NCBI RefSeq assembly: GCF_024498195.1
Contig: NZ_CP101824.1
Location: 3,038,001 to 3,102,000 of the forward strand
Length of the DNA: 64,000 nt
DNA from: Halovivax cerinus
Lineage (GTDB): Archaea; Halobacteriota; Halobacteria; Halobacteriales; Natrialbaceae
Direction of reading: 5' to 3'
Shown here: one piece after another, positions 17,397 to 27,093 of the stretch
How the letters are laid out: every line of letters starts with the position of its first letter
Position numbering within the stretch: the first letter of the stretch is position 1
Translations under genes and position numbers: made by a program
The notes under the pieces: generated by a model
The model's input: only the letters and a program-made list of their open reading frames with translations
Databases searched by the model: none
What the model was told of the DNA's origin: nothing

Positions 17397-18002
17397 ATGA
17401 GCGACAACGAAGACACGGAACAGGTAGTCGCCGACGGAGAAGGCGACGAAGCGCCGATCGACGGTGAAGACGCGCCGGCCGACGGCGAAGACGCGCCGAC
17501 GGAGGAGTCGTCTGGCGCGCACGACGCCGAGTACGACGAGACTGGCACGCTCGACTCGCCGGACGTCGAACAGACGTCCGAGGAATCGGACCTCGCATCG
17601 TCAGAACCGTCCGGAACCTTCGCTGGGCGCAACGCTGTCCGCGCGATCGGCCTCGTCGCCGGCATCGGAACCTTCCTCTTCTTCGCGCCGGTCCTCTTCA
17701 CCGGTGCCGGAGACCCCATGTTCGTCCAGTTCGGCATCGGCCTCGCGCTCGCCGTCGTCGGTTCGATCGCCTCGATGAAACACGGACGGGACGCCGCCTC
17801 CGCGATGGGCCTCCCGCTGCTCGCCGCCATCCTCGGCGCGCTCGTGATCGCCCTGCCGTTCGTCGTCGACGTCAGTTCACAGACGCTCCAGTGGGCCAAC
17901 GTCGTCGCGGGCGCGCTCGTCGTCCTCCTCGCGCTGCTCGCGATCTACGGCTTCCGCAAAGACGCGGCCGCCGAGACCGGATTCGCAAGCGCGACCAGAT
18001 AA
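17397..18002 (+). CDS. membrane protein with acidic disordered N-terminus
   Basis: The 201-residue protein starts at ATG 17397. Residues 1-75 are extremely acidic and partly repetitive (DGEDAP units), typical of disordered haloarchaeal segments. Four hydrophobic helices follow at about 83-105, 108-126, 133-155 and 162-182, joined by short loops. No family recognised. Confidence 0.72.
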   Translation: MSDNEDTEQVVADGEGDEAPIDGEDAPADGEDAPTEESSGAHDAEYDETGTLDSPDVEQTSEESDLASSEPSGTFAGRNAVRAIGLVAGIGTFLFFAPVLFTGAGDPMFVQFGIGLALAVVGSIASMKHGRDAASAMGLPLLAAILGALVIALPFVVDVSSQTLQWANVVAGALVVLLALLAIYGFRKDAAAETGFASATR

Positions 18003-18112
18003 CCGCGACGCCACCCGATTTTCGACACCGACCGACTCGATAGCACCTGCACCGATCGCCGCAGGCCGACGGATTTTCCGCACCGATCGTCGGTCCCGGA
18101 ACTCGACCGCCC

Positions 18113-18508
18113 TCACTCTGCCTCGCGATGGACGACGACGCGATCGATGTGTCCGACCTCACCGGTCGTCGTCATCGCGCTGAACATCTCGTTCTCGTAG
18201 AGGAGGGCGCTCACCGACTGGCGTTCCTCCTCGTCTTCGTACTCCGTCCGGTGTTCGATCCAGTACGTACTCGCCGTCTCGTCGTCCTCGGGGACCGTGA
18301 GCGTGATGGATCGGAGGGATCCCGGCAAGAGGTCCGTCTCGGCGGTCAACTCCCTCGTCTCCACCGCTACCGCTGTGACCTGAATCGGCGATTGCGGGGT
18401 CTCGTCGTAGCTCTCGTTGTACCGGTCGAAGAACAGTTCGAGCTCGTCACCGGGTTCGACCGACGGCAACACCGCGACCGGCGGGCCGTCGAGTTCGTCG
18501 GCTGGCAT
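18113..18508 (-). CDS. hypothetical acidic protein (131 aa)
   Basis: A soluble beta-rich sequence with many Glu and Thr (PVAVLPSVEPGDELELFF, SITLTVPEDDETASTYW) and a C-terminal HIDRVVVHREAE. There are no Cys, signal or membrane segments. Third-position G/C supports coding. Start at ATG 18508. Not recognised. Confidence 0.6.
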   Translation of the reverse strand: MPADELDGPPVAVLPSVEPGDELELFFDRYNESYDETPQSPIQVTAVAVETRELTAETDLLPGSLRSITLTVPEDDETASTYWIEHRTEYEDEEERQSVSALLYENEMFSAMTTTGEVGHIDRVVVHREAE

Positions 18509-18685
18509 ACGAGACCGTTCCACCCCAATCGACAAAACCGTCACTCTCCGATCGCGGCGACGAATGGTGAGGACAGTACAAACGTGCTACTACGTCCACG
18601 AGTAACGATTCACGGCTTACACGGTCCGAGTCCCCACTCTGGCGCAGACCAGGGACGGTTCTCGGAAATCGAAACGGACGGCCCG

Positions 18686-19678
18686 TCAGTCGAAGAGCCC
18701 CGTCGAGAGGTACCGTTCGCCACTGTCCGGGAAGATGGTGACCACGAGCGGGCAATCCGCGGAGCCGCCACCGTCGGCCCGTGTCGCGCGAGCGGCATCC
18801 AGGTCTCCGAACTGGCGATCGAGAGCGTCTGGAAGGTCCGGACACGGGGTACCGGGGGTGGCGATTCGTTCCGCGACGGTGCGCGCGACGAGACTCGCCG
18901 CACCGCTCGATTGACCGACGAGGATACCCTCCTCCCGAGCGAGGCGGCGACACTCGGCCTCGGCGTCCTCCAGCGCGACGGTCTCGACGGCGTCGACGAG
19001 CGAGCGGTCGAGATTCTCGCTCACGAATCCGGGACCCATCCCCTGAAAGTCGTCGTCGCCCGACTTTCCGGTCGAGAGTACGGGGTTTCGTTCCGGTTCG
19101 ACGGCGACGATCTCGGCGTCGGGAAATGTCTCGCGAATCCGACGGCCCACGCCGGTGATCGTTCCACCGGTGCCGACGCCGGCGACGAATGCATCGATCG
19201 AGCGGTCGTCGACCTGGTCGACGATTTCGCGTCCCGTCGTCCGGTAGTGCGCTTCCGGATTCGCCGAGTTCTCGAACTGGCCGAGCTGGACGGCGCCGTC
19301 GGACGCGAGTTCGTCCGCTCGTTCGCGCGCGTCGGACATGTCGCCCTCGACCAGTTCGATGTCCGCCCCGTATGCCGCCATCACCTGCCGTCGCTCCGCC
19401 GACTTGCCGGCCGGCATCACGATCGTGAGGTCGTAGCCGCGGACCGCACTGACGAGTGCGAGGCCGATTCCGGTGTTCCCGCTGGTCGGTTCGACGAGTC
19501 GATCGCCGGGCGACAGCTCGCCCGCCTGCTCGGCCGCGTGGATCATCGCCATCGCGGGCCGATCCTTTGCTGAACCCCCAGGATTGCGCGACTCCAGTTT
19601 GGCCGCAACCGTCGCGCCGGACGGGCTGGTGACGCGCACCAGTGGCGATCCGACGGTGTCCAGGATACCGTTTCTCAT
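18686..19678 (-). CDS. cysK: PLP-dependent cysteine synthase family protein
   Basis: This 330-residue fold-type II enzyme should condense O-acetylserine (or O-phosphoserine) with sulfide to make cysteine. The PLP lysine is in NPGGSAKDRPA (K38), the substrate loop is TSGNTG (65-70), and the phosphate loop is GTGGTITG near 172-179. The C-terminal region is shorter than in cystathionine beta-synthase. ATG 19678 is chosen because the motif spacing then matches the family. It is monocistronic and convergent with nothing nearby. Confidence 0.9.
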   Translation of the reverse strand: MRNGILDTVGSPLVRVTSPSGATVAAKLESRNPGGSAKDRPAMAMIHAAEQAGELSPGDRLVEPTSGNTGIGLALVSAVRGYDLTIVMPAGKSAERRQVMAAYGADIELVEGDMSDARERADELASDGAVQLGQFENSANPEAHYRTTGREIVDQVDDRSIDAFVAGVGTGGTITGVGRRIRETFPDAEIVAVEPERNPVLSTGKSGDDDFQGMGPGFVSENLDRSLVDAVETVALEDAEAECRRLAREEGILVGQSSGAASLVARTVAERIATPGTPCPDLPDALDRQFGDLDAARATRADGGGSADCPLVVTIFPDSGERYLSTGLFD

Positions 19679-19845
19679 CGCCGGAGCAACGAGCGCGAGA
19701 CGTAAACACCTGCTGGAGGGCGAGAGGATGGCCGCGCCGGACGTCCGATTCTCGCTCCGTCCACCAGGCGATGACACTGGTTCGAGGGAGGCAACGAACG
19801 CCGGTACCCGCTGGTGTTATCTCCGTGCCAGCCCATCCGTCGCTC

Positions 19846-20226
19846 ATGGAACTCGAAAGCCTCAGACCGAATCCCACGTGGGACGGCGCCTCCTACGAGT
19901 ACGTGGTCGAGACGATCGAAACCCATCGTGACGAGCTAACCTACCGCATCTGGGCCGGCGACTGGTGTCCGGACTGTCGGTCCGCCCTCCCGGACGTCGG
20001 CGCGGCGCTCGACGCAGCGGACGTCCCGGACGAGCGGATCGACGCGCGACCCGTCGATCGCGACAAAGACGGCGAGGGCGTCGACGAGTACGGTATCGAG
20101 TACATTCCGACGATCGTCGTCGAGACGGACGATGGCACCGAAGTCGCCCGGTTCGTCGAGGACGAAGCCCTCCCGCCCGCGACATACCTCGCGGACGCGA
20201 TCGAGGAGTGGGCTGCCACCGCGTGA
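19846..20226 (+). CDS. thioredoxin family protein
   Basis: The 126-residue protein has WCPDC at residues 40-44, a cis-proline strand (EYIPTIVVETDDG) and a C-terminal helix. It should act as a cytosolic dithiol reductant or bacilliredoxin-like exchanger. The N-terminal 15 residues extend beyond the core fold. The gene ends eight bases before the convergent DUF255 gene. Confidence 0.85.
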   Translation: MELESLRPNPTWDGASYEYVVETIETHRDELTYRIWAGDWCPDCRSALPDVGAALDAADVPDERIDARPVDRDKDGEGVDEYGIEYIPTIVVETDDGTEVARFVEDEALPPATYLADAIEEWAATA

Positions 20227-20233
20227 TCGACCG

Positions 20234-22483
20234 CTAGAACGGTGCGTCGGCGGCTTCGTGCCACGAGAGCGCCGCTTCCATGTCGTGCTGGGGCGGCGAA
20301 CACGAGCGGTTCCGACACACGTACACCGTCGGTTCGCCGTCACGACGCGTCCGGTCGGCCCAGATCGGCGGGACGGCGTCGACCTCGAGCGTCGCCAGCC
20401 ACTCCTCGAGCGTCGCATCCGGGGGGCGCGGTGCGAGCAGTCGTCGTGGAATGTACGTCTCCGCGAGACTCGTTGCCCACTCCGGCGATCGGGAATCGGC
20501 GACCGTAGTGATCTCGAGCGGGCCACGGGCGAGGAGGTCGCGAGCGAGGGCCATGGAGACGAACGCAAGTGGTGACTCGTCGATCGCCTCGGCGTGAGTC
20601 GAGACGACCCGGCGAGCGAGTTCGCCGAAGGGTTCGTCGGTGAACGGGTCGACCATCGCGAAGACTTCTACGGCGACGCCGGTCGGGGAGGGTGTCGACT
20701 GATCACGAAGTTCCTGCGGACGCGCGAGCAGCGTCTCTCCGCTCTCGGGCGTGAAGTACAGCGTCCCGGCGGCCTCGTCCCAGAACTCCCGGCGAATACA
20801 CCGGGCGAGATCGAGGGCGAAAGCGAGGTGGTCGACGGCACCGGTCGCCTCGTAACACGACAGCGCACCACGCGCCAGGTAGGCGTAATCGTCGAGGTAG
20901 CCGTCGATGGCGACGTCGCCGTCGCGAAACCGTCGGTGAAGCCGTCCGGCCCCGGGATCCCACAGTCGGTCGCGAACGAACGAGAGCGCGTCGACCGCCA
21001 GGCCGGCGTAGCGGTCCGACTCAGGCCCCGAATACCGGTCGGCGTCACCGTCGACACTCACACCGTCCGCGTCGACGCCGTCCGCCCCCAGTACTACCGA
21101 GGCGTTCGCGAGGGCGTCGATGGCGAGGCCGTTCCACCCGGCCAGCACCTTCTCGTCGCGCGCGGGTCGCGGCCGCGACGCTCTGGCGTCGAAGACGGCC
21201 TCGCGAACGGATTCGAGTCGGTCCACGACGGTCGATTTCGCCAGTCCGTAGTTTGCCGCGAGCTCGTCGACCGACGCGTCGACGTTCAACACCGTCCGTC
21301 CCTCGAAGTTGCCAGAGTCGGTGACGCCGTACCGATCCGAAAAGAGGTCGGCGTCGGTCTCCGACAGACCTGTACGCGCGACGACCGATGCTATCTCGTC
21401 GGGCGTCCACACGTAGAAGGCGCCCTCCACTCGCTCTCCGGACTCGTCCTCGCTCTGAGCGTCGAGCGTGCTGTAGAAGCCGCCAGCCGGGTGGCGAAGT
21501 TCCCGTTCGACGAAGTCGACGGTCTCGCGAACCGTTCGCGCGTAGCGTTTCTCGCCGGTCAGCTGATAGCCGGCCAGGAGCACGCGCGTGATCGTCGCGT
21601 TGTCGTACAGCATCTTCTCGAAGTGTGGGACCGTCCAATCCGCGTCGACGCAGTAGCGGTGAAACCCCCCACCGACGTGATCGTACAGGCCGCCGGCGCA
21701 CATCGCGTCGAGCGTCCGCGTGGCCGCGTCGAGGGCCGCAGGTCGGTCGTGGTCTGCGTACAGCCGGAGGAGTGCCTCGACGCGCCGGGGCTGTGGAAAT
21801 TTCGGCCCGCCTCGGCCGAATCCGCCGTGGTCGTCGTCGGTGGCGCGGAGCGCGGCCTCCCCCACCAGTTCGATCGCGTCCGGTTCGTTCGGTCCGACCT
21901 CTGTGTCGAGTTCGAGCGTCGACTCGGCAGTGTCCGTCGCCGGTTCGCTCCCCGATGTAGTTGCGTCGAGTCGATCGGCGGCCATCGACGCCCACTCGTC
22001 CGCTCGCGACTCGAGCTCGTCGCGGTTCTCGCTCCAGGCGCTGCGGATCCGTCTGCAGAGGTCGAGAAATCCCGGCGTTCCGCGCTGGGCCTCGCGCGGA
22101 AAGTACGTCCCGACGTAGAACGGTCGCCCGTCGGGGGTGAGCCAGACCGAGAGTGGCCAGCCGCCCCGGCCGGTGACGGCCTGACTGACGGTCATGTAGA
22201 CTGTGTCGACGTCGGGTCGTTCCTCGCGGTCGACCTTGATCGGAACGAACCCCTCGTTCAGTACCTCGGCGACGGTCTCGTCGGCGAAGCTCTCCGCTTC
22301 CATGACGTGACACCAGTGACACGCCGAGTACCCGACGGAGAGAAAGATCGGTCGATCGCGCTCGCGAGCCGCGCCTAGCGCCCGTTCGTCCCAGGGTTGC
22401 CAGTTGACCGGATTGTCGGCGTGCTGGCGGAGGTACGGGCTCGCCTCGTCGCCGAGTCGATTACGATCCAGCGGGTCGGTCAT
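20234..22483 (-). CDS. DUF255 (thioredoxin-domain, YyaL/SSP411-type) protein
   Basis: At 749 residues it has the family layout. An N-terminal thioredoxin-like DUF255 domain carries NPVNWQPW and CHWCHVM (Cys55 and Cys58), followed by an alpha/alpha-barrel glycosidase-like domain (HVGGGFHRYCVDADWTVPHFEKMLYDNA, split by motifs). Members are named after human spermatogenesis protein 20; the biochemical role is unsettled. The next 150 bases upstream separate it from the divergent MgtE pair. Confidence 0.9.
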   Translation of the reverse strand: MTDPLDRNRLGDEASPYLRQHADNPVNWQPWDERALGAARERDRPIFLSVGYSACHWCHVMEAESFADETVAEVLNEGFVPIKVDREERPDVDTVYMTVSQAVTGRGGWPLSVWLTPDGRPFYVGTYFPREAQRGTPGFLDLCRRIRSAWSENRDELESRADEWASMAADRLDATTSGSEPATDTAESTLELDTEVGPNEPDAIELVGEAALRATDDDHGGFGRGGPKFPQPRRVEALLRLYADHDRPAALDAATRTLDAMCAGGLYDHVGGGFHRYCVDADWTVPHFEKMLYDNATITRVLLAGYQLTGEKRYARTVRETVDFVERELRHPAGGFYSTLDAQSEDESGERVEGAFYVWTPDEIASVVARTGLSETDADLFSDRYGVTDSGNFEGRTVLNVDASVDELAANYGLAKSTVVDRLESVREAVFDARASRPRPARDEKVLAGWNGLAIDALANASVVLGADGVDADGVSVDGDADRYSGPESDRYAGLAVDALSFVRDRLWDPGAGRLHRRFRDGDVAIDGYLDDYAYLARGALSCYEATGAVDHLAFALDLARCIRREFWDEAAGTLYFTPESGETLLARPQELRDQSTPSPTGVAVEVFAMVDPFTDEPFGELARRVVSTHAEAIDESPLAFVSMALARDLLARGPLEITTVADSRSPEWATSLAETYIPRRLLAPRPPDATLEEWLATLEVDAVPPIWADRTRRDGEPTVYVCRNRSCSPPQHDMEAALSWHEAADAPF

Positions 22484-22637
22484 ACGTCCCCTACGGGCAG
22501 TGCGTTCAAAAGGTATGGTCTCGCGGCCACCGGGACAGCCCGAGCGGCGAGGCGAGAAAGCGCCTCGTCACGCGCCGTCACGTCCGCCAGAAGGGCTCAT
22601 CCGGTACGTTTAACAGGCGACTGAGAGTGCATCCGCT

Positions 22638-23210
22638 ATGTCCGTTCGGTCGGAGGCCTGGACGATCTATCGCCAGGCGGTACCGATCCTCCTCGTCTCG
22701 CTGCTCGGCGGTCTCTTCGCCGGTCTCGTCCTAGAAGACATGGTGCCGAGAGTCGCGGACTTTCCCGGGTTACTCGTGATGATACCCGTGTTCCTCGCCA
22801 CGCGCGGGAACGTCTACGGCGCACTCGGCGGTCGGATCTCGAGCGGCCTCCATCAAGGTGTGATCGAACCGCGGTTCGCTCGTGACGACAGACTGGTCAA
22901 CGCGGTCGTCGCCTCGCTCGTCAACGCGATCGGCATCTCGATCGTCATCGCCGTGCTCACGTGGGTCGTCCTCCGCGGGCTCGGTCGCGACGTCGCCGCC
23001 CTGTACGAACTCGTCGCGATCATGCTCATCTCGGGCGTGCTGACCGCCGTCGTCCTCGTCGCCGGCCTCCTGGGCGTCATCTTCGTCGGCTTCGAACGCG
23101 GGTACGATCCCGACAACCTCGTCGGCCCCGTCGTGACGACCATCGGTGACATCTTCGGCATGCTCTTTCTCCTCTTCGCGGTGGTCGCCGTGGAGGTGCT
23201 CGTCCCGTGA
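22638..23210 (+). CDS. MgtE-type membrane domain protein, first half
   Basis: The 190-residue protein has five hydrophobic helices and the MgtE/SLC41 channel motifs (MIPVFLATRGNVYGALGGRISSGLHQG, in parts). It lacks the cytosolic N and CBS gating domains of bacterial MgtE. It overlaps the second half by GTGA (23207), so the two are translated together and probably assemble as a heterodimeric Mg2+ or divalent cation channel. This two-gene form is common in haloarchaea. Confidence 0.87.
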   Translation: MSVRSEAWTIYRQAVPILLVSLLGGLFAGLVLEDMVPRVADFPGLLVMIPVFLATRGNVYGALGGRISSGLHQGVIEPRFARDDRLVNAVVASLVNAIGISIVIAVLTWVVLRGLGRDVAALYELVAIMLISGVLTAVVLVAGLLGVIFVGFERGYDPDNLVGPVVTTIGDIFGMLFLLFAVVAVEVLVP

Positions 23211-23803
23211 TCGGCGCAGGCGGGAGCGTCGAATCCGACGGTGGACTCGACACCTGGTCGACGCGATCGATCGTTCGGACGATGTTTCCCCTGCTCGTCG
23301 TCCTCTCCGCGATCGTGCTCTGGGCGGGCCTCACGCTCGAAGACGCCGAGGCCCTCCTGGCCGAGTACGGCCTACTCGCCGTGATGGTGCCGACGATCAT
23401 CGGAACCGGCGGCAATCTCGGAGCGATACTCAGTTCGCGGCTCACGACCCGGTTTCATCTCGGGATGACCGACCTCGACGTTCGCGATCCCGACCTCTGG
23501 GCGAACGTGATCGCCATCGTCGCCCTGGCGCTCACCGTCTTCACCCTCCTCGGCGTGGGTGCGTTCCTCGTGGGACTCGTGATCGGTTCGAGCCTCTCGC
23601 TGTCGGCACTGCTCGCCATCTCGATCGGGAGCGGACTCGCGATCGCACTCCTCGTCGTCGTGTTCAGCTTCGCGGCCACGTACGGTTCGTATCGACTCGG
23701 CGTCGACCCCGACGACACGACGATCCCGATCATCACCAGCCTGATCGACGTCTTCGGCGTGGTCATCTTCATCGCGGTGTCGTCGCTCGTCGTCGGGCTA
23801 TGA
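23207..23803 (+). CDS. MgtE-type membrane domain protein, second half
   Basis: This 198-residue partner of the previous gene has the matching motif (VPTIIGTGGNLGAILSSRLTTRFHLG, in parts) and five hydrophobic helices, with the TIPIITSLIDVFGV segment near the end. It starts at GTG 23207 within the upstream stop. The PhoU/TrkA-C protein is convergent on the other side of a tandem repeat. That protein may gate these channels, since CBS domains are absent. Confidence 0.87.
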   Translation: MIGAGGSVESDGGLDTWSTRSIVRTMFPLLVVLSAIVLWAGLTLEDAEALLAEYGLLAVMVPTIIGTGGNLGAILSSRLTTRFHLGMTDLDVRDPDLWANVIAIVALALTVFTLLGVGAFLVGLVIGSSLSLSALLAISIGSGLAIALLVVVFSFAATYGSYRLGVDPDDTTIPIITSLIDVFGVVIFIAVSSLVVGL

Positions 23804-23834
23804 GAACGGACTGTTTGGATCGAGCGAACGTGGA

Positions 23835-23996
23835 CGCTCCGGATCGGACGGACGTGGTGTTCAGTTCGGACGAACGAGGGCGCTCCGGATCGGACGGACG
23901 TGGTGTTCAGTTCGGACGAACGAGGGCGCTCCGGATCGAGCGGACGTGGTGTTCAGATCGGACGAACGTAAAGTTCAGTTCGGACGAACGAGGTCG
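23835..23996. repeat. 46-bp tandem repeat, about 3.5 copies
   Basis: Units start at 23835, 23881 and 23927 with the core CGCTCCGGATCGGACGGACG followed by TGGTGTTCAG and a GGACGAACGA end. A partial fourth unit (TTCAGTTCGGACGAACGAGG) ends near 23992. Copies one and two are identical over 46 bases; the third differs at a few positions. It fills the gap between the convergent mgtE pair and the PhoU gene. Spacers are absent, so it is not a CRISPR array. Confidence 0.92.
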
Positions 23997-23997
23997 C

Positions 23998-25206
23998 TCA
24001 GGATTCCGAGAGTGGCTGGACCGACTCCTCGGCGTTTCGCGTTCCCTTCGCGATGAGGACGTCGTGGGCGCGCAGTCGCGCGTCGGCGTCGGCGATGAGC
24101 AACCACCCGTCCTCCGGACGGCGGATCGCGATGGCACTCATGCCGGCGTCCGCGTCCAGGCGCCCGTCGATCACGTCCGCGTCGACGAGTTCGCTCCCGG
24201 GTTCGACGACGATCCGGGTGATGATCTCGTCCGACTCCTGAACGGCCAGGTGGACGACAGGGTGGACGTCAAGTTCGCGGAGGACCCCTTCGCTGATGCC
24301 GATCGCCGCGTCGCTGATCTCCTCGGTGGCGCTCGCGAGGATCATCAGCCCGCGGATGCGAACCGGATCCTCGGCTTCGCCCGCGGCCTTCAGCGCCCAC
24401 GCGGTGAAGCGCGACTGGAGCGCGTCGACCTCGATTTCGAGGTTACGCACCTCTTCCGCCAGGGGTCGGCTGTCGAAGAGGACGCTGCTGTAGGCCAGGT
24501 CGACCGCGAGTTCGCTCACGTTCTTCATGTGAACGATCGTGTCGATCGCCCGCTCGAGGTCGGCGATCTCCGGTGACTCCGGCTCGGCCAGCTCGTACGG
24601 CTCGCCGGTGAGTGTCTCGACGACGGGTCCGAGATCCGTCTCGGTCCCGCGCAAGAAGGCCACGTCGCCAGCCTCGACGGTGGTCTCGGGGCCGGGGTCG
24701 AAGAGCCACTCGGCACCCCTCCGGAGCGCGATGACGCGGACGCCCGTCTCGGATTCGAGGTCGATGTCGACCAGTGTGCGACCTGCGTACGCGGAGTCGG
24801 CCGTCACCTCGGCGCGTTCGAGCGACTCGATCGCCTCCGGGAGGGTCGTCCGCATCGCCTCCGGGAGGCCAGCGTCCTCCAGAAGGATCTTCGCGATGTC
24901 GCCCGCCGCGTCGCTTATCTGGTCGGTCGCGGCGACGATCCCGAGTACCGGCGCGAGGCGCTCCGCGTCGTCCGGGTTACGGGCGGCCATCAGGAGACTC
25001 ATCCGGGCGCGTAGTTCGAGGAGATCCATCCGCTCTTCCAGCCGGAGGACTTCCCGGGCGAGATCGTGGTGCTGGTGGAGGATCGCAGAGAAGGAGAGGT
25101 CGATCAGCAACTCGGCCGTGTCCTTCATCTCGACGAGGACGTCCTTCACGCTGACCGGCTCGTACTCGATCGAACCGGCCGAGATCTCGCCCTCGAACGG
25201 GTCCAT
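23998..25206 (-). CDS. PhoU-TrkA_C-PhoU-TrkA_C protein
   Basis: The 402-residue soluble protein repeats one module twice. PhoU-like helices (about residues 15-120, VKDVLVEMKDTAELLIDLSFSA) precede a TrkA-C-like beta fold (about 130-205, ETGVRVIALRRG). The second copy is at about 220-400 (DTIVHMKNVSELAVDLAYSS, then GMSAIAIRRPEDGW). Such proteins sense ligands through TrkA_C and are linked to ion channels. The convergent MgtE pair, which lacks regulatory domains, is the likely partner. Start at ATG 25206. Confidence 0.85.
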   Translation of the reverse strand: MDPFEGEISAGSIEYEPVSVKDVLVEMKDTAELLIDLSFSAILHQHHDLAREVLRLEERMDLLELRARMSLLMAARNPDDAERLAPVLGIVAATDQISDAAGDIAKILLEDAGLPEAMRTTLPEAIESLERAEVTADSAYAGRTLVDIDLESETGVRVIALRRGAEWLFDPGPETTVEAGDVAFLRGTETDLGPVVETLTGEPYELAEPESPEIADLERAIDTIVHMKNVSELAVDLAYSSVLFDSRPLAEEVRNLEIEVDALQSRFTAWALKAAGEAEDPVRIRGLMILASATEEISDAAIGISEGVLRELDVHPVVHLAVQESDEIITRIVVEPGSELVDADVIDGRLDADAGMSAIAIRRPEDGWLLIADADARLRAHDVLIAKGTRNAEESVQPLSES

Positions 25207-25276
25207 GGGTGGAGAGAACACGCGCTGGCTGAAAAACGTTCCTCACACGTACTGGACCGGTCGTGACGCGGTGAAA

Positions 25277-25849
25277 CTACGATCCAGAACGCGTGCGCTC
25301 GTACTCAAGAAACGTCACCGCATCGCGCTCGTCGCGGGCGATCTCCCGCCAGACGGCCGGGTCGATCTCCGGGAAGAACGCGTCGCCGTCAGGCGATCGA
25401 TCGACTTCGGTGACGACGAGGCGATCGACGGCCGGGAGGAACTGCTCGTAGACGGACGCGCCGCCGGCGACGTAGGCGCGCCCCGATCTGTCGTGACGAT
25501 CGCGATCGGCACGTTCTGCGGCACGGACGGCCGCCTCGATCCCGTCGACGACCACCACGTCCTCGGGCGTCTCCAGGTCCCGGGAGGTGAGGACGATCGA
25601 GGTGCGATCGGGCAACGGCTCGCCGAGTCCCGCGACGATGCTCTCGTACGTTACCCGGCCCATGATGACCGGATGCCCAGTCGTCTCCCGTTTGAAGTGT
25701 GCCATGTCCTCGGGAATGTGCCAGGGCATCCCACCGTCGACGCCGATGACGCCGTTTTCGGCCACGGCGACGATCGCGACCAGTTCCAGCTCCGTCTCGA
25801 TCGTGGGAGCCCCATCCCCGTCACGCGGTGGCGTATCGGAGTTCGTCAT
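25277..25849 (-). CDS. dihydrofolate reductase
   Basis: The 190-residue enzyme reduces dihydrofolate with NADPH. It shows VAIVAVAENGVIGVDGGMPW, IPEDMAHFKRET (the catalytic acidic residue), GHPVIMGRVTYESI and AYVAGGASVYEQFLPAVD. A roughly 17-residue polar N-terminal extension precedes the fold. It starts two bases after the thyA stop, an operon that supplies folate for dTMP, as for hdrB in Haloferax. Start at ATG 25849. Confidence 0.93.
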   Translation of the reverse strand: MTNSDTPPRDGDGAPTIETELELVAIVAVAENGVIGVDGGMPWHIPEDMAHFKRETTGHPVIMGRVTYESIVAGLGEPLPDRTSIVLTSRDLETPEDVVVVDGIEAAVRAAERADRDRHDRSGRAYVAGGASVYEQFLPAVDRLVVTEVDRSPDGDAFFPEIDPAVWREIARDERDAVTFLEYERTRSGS

Positions 25850-25851
25850 CG

Positions 25852-26868
25852 TCACTCCGCCACGCCGAAGGTGAGTCCGTCGTGGCTCTCGTAGTCGCGA
25901 AGTTCGACGTCGGCCGCAGTGATGTCGTCGATGGAGACGTCGCCTACCGAGAGCGTCGGGCGCGAGAGGGGTTCCCGGGCACACTGCTCCAGTAACCCCG
26001 GAACGTGGTCCATGTTTTCGTCGCCCTCGGCCTCTGGCGGCGCGTTCGCTTCGACCCACTCGCGAACGTCCCGGTACTCCTCGCGCTCGCCGACGTCGGC
26101 CAGTCGGTCTTGCAGCGCGTCGAGGGTGTCTGCGTACCACTCGCCGCGCTCGCCCGCGCCGCAGTAGACGTGTGCGTCGACGATCGTGTGACCGAAGGTA
26201 CCGGGTTCGAATCCGGTCTGTTTGGCGATCACTTTCGTGAGCAGTGAGTAGGCGGCGACGTTGAACGGAACGCCGAGCGCGACGTCGCCAGAGCGCTGGG
26301 TCAGGTGGCAGTTCAACCGATCGCCCTGGACGTTGAAGACGAACGTGTAGTGACACGGCGGCAGCGTCGAGACGGCCGCGTTCGCCGGGTGCCAGGCGTT
26401 CACGACGAGGCGTCGCGAGTTTGGGCTGTCAGAGAGGGTGTCGATCACGTACTGCAGCTGGTCGAACGTCCGCCGACCGTCGGCCTCCTCGGTCACCCAG
26501 CGGTGGGCCTCGTCGGGCCAGGACTCGCCCGCGAGCTGGGACGATTCGTCCGGGACCGGAAACCGTCGCCAGAATCGGCCGTACGCCGTGTCCAGTCGGC
26601 CCTCGTCGTCGGCCCAGGCGTCCCAGATCTTCGTCTCCTCTCGCAGGGTCCGAATGTGTTCTTCGCCCGATAGGTACCAGCAGACCTCGTGGATCATCGA
26701 GTTCCAGCGGTAGCCGTCCATCTGTTTGGTCGTCAGGAGCGGATAGCCCTCCTGCAGGTCGACCTCGTAGTGACGGCTGAAGCGCGAGATGGTGTCGACG
26801 CCCGTCCGGTTGGGCTTGTACGTCCCGTCGGAGAGGACGTCGTCGACGAGGTCCAGGTACTGTTGCAT
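25852..26868 (-). CDS. thyA: thymidylate synthase (ThyA)
   Basis: The 338-residue enzyme makes dTMP from dUMP and methylene-tetrahydrofolate. The catalytic Cys is in TLPPCHYTF, with RRLVVNAWHPAN before and QRSGDVALGVPFNVA after, and DAHVYCGAGE near the C-terminal part. An insertion of roughly 40 residues around WADDEGRLDTAYG to EAHRW is common in haloarchaea. A TATA-like AATTTATGA 25-33 bases upstream of the ATG (minus strand) suggests a leaderless mRNA covering thyA and the reductase. Confidence 0.95.
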   Translation of the reverse strand: MQQYLDLVDDVLSDGTYKPNRTGVDTISRFSRHYEVDLQEGYPLLTTKQMDGYRWNSMIHEVCWYLSGEEHIRTLREETKIWDAWADDEGRLDTAYGRFWRRFPVPDESSQLAGESWPDEAHRWVTEEADGRRTFDQLQYVIDTLSDSPNSRRLVVNAWHPANAAVSTLPPCHYTFVFNVQGDRLNCHLTQRSGDVALGVPFNVAAYSLLTKVIAKQTGFEPGTFGHTIVDAHVYCGAGERGEWYADTLDALQDRLADVGEREEYRDVREWVEANAPPEAEGDENMDHVPGLLEQCAREPLSRPTLSVGDVSIDDITAADVELRDYESHDGLTFGVAE

Positions 26869-27093
26869 GGAGAGTCACTCCGTGCGGAAGGTCATAAATT
26901 CCGATGATACGGTGCTGTGACGTCCTGTGCGAAGCGAAATGCCGGGCATGAAGCCATCGTTTTGTATTTTGGATCGTTGGGGGCCGGGAAGGATAACTCA
27001 CACCATAATACCCCCAACACGAATTCGAATCGACGGACCACTTTCGCCTCGGTCTCGGAACCCTCTTGAGACGAGCCTCCCTTCCTCCGTTCG

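Noticed and set aside
23835-23996. possible CRISPR array
   Set aside because: Units are contiguous 46-bp tandem copies without variable spacers and no cas genes are near.
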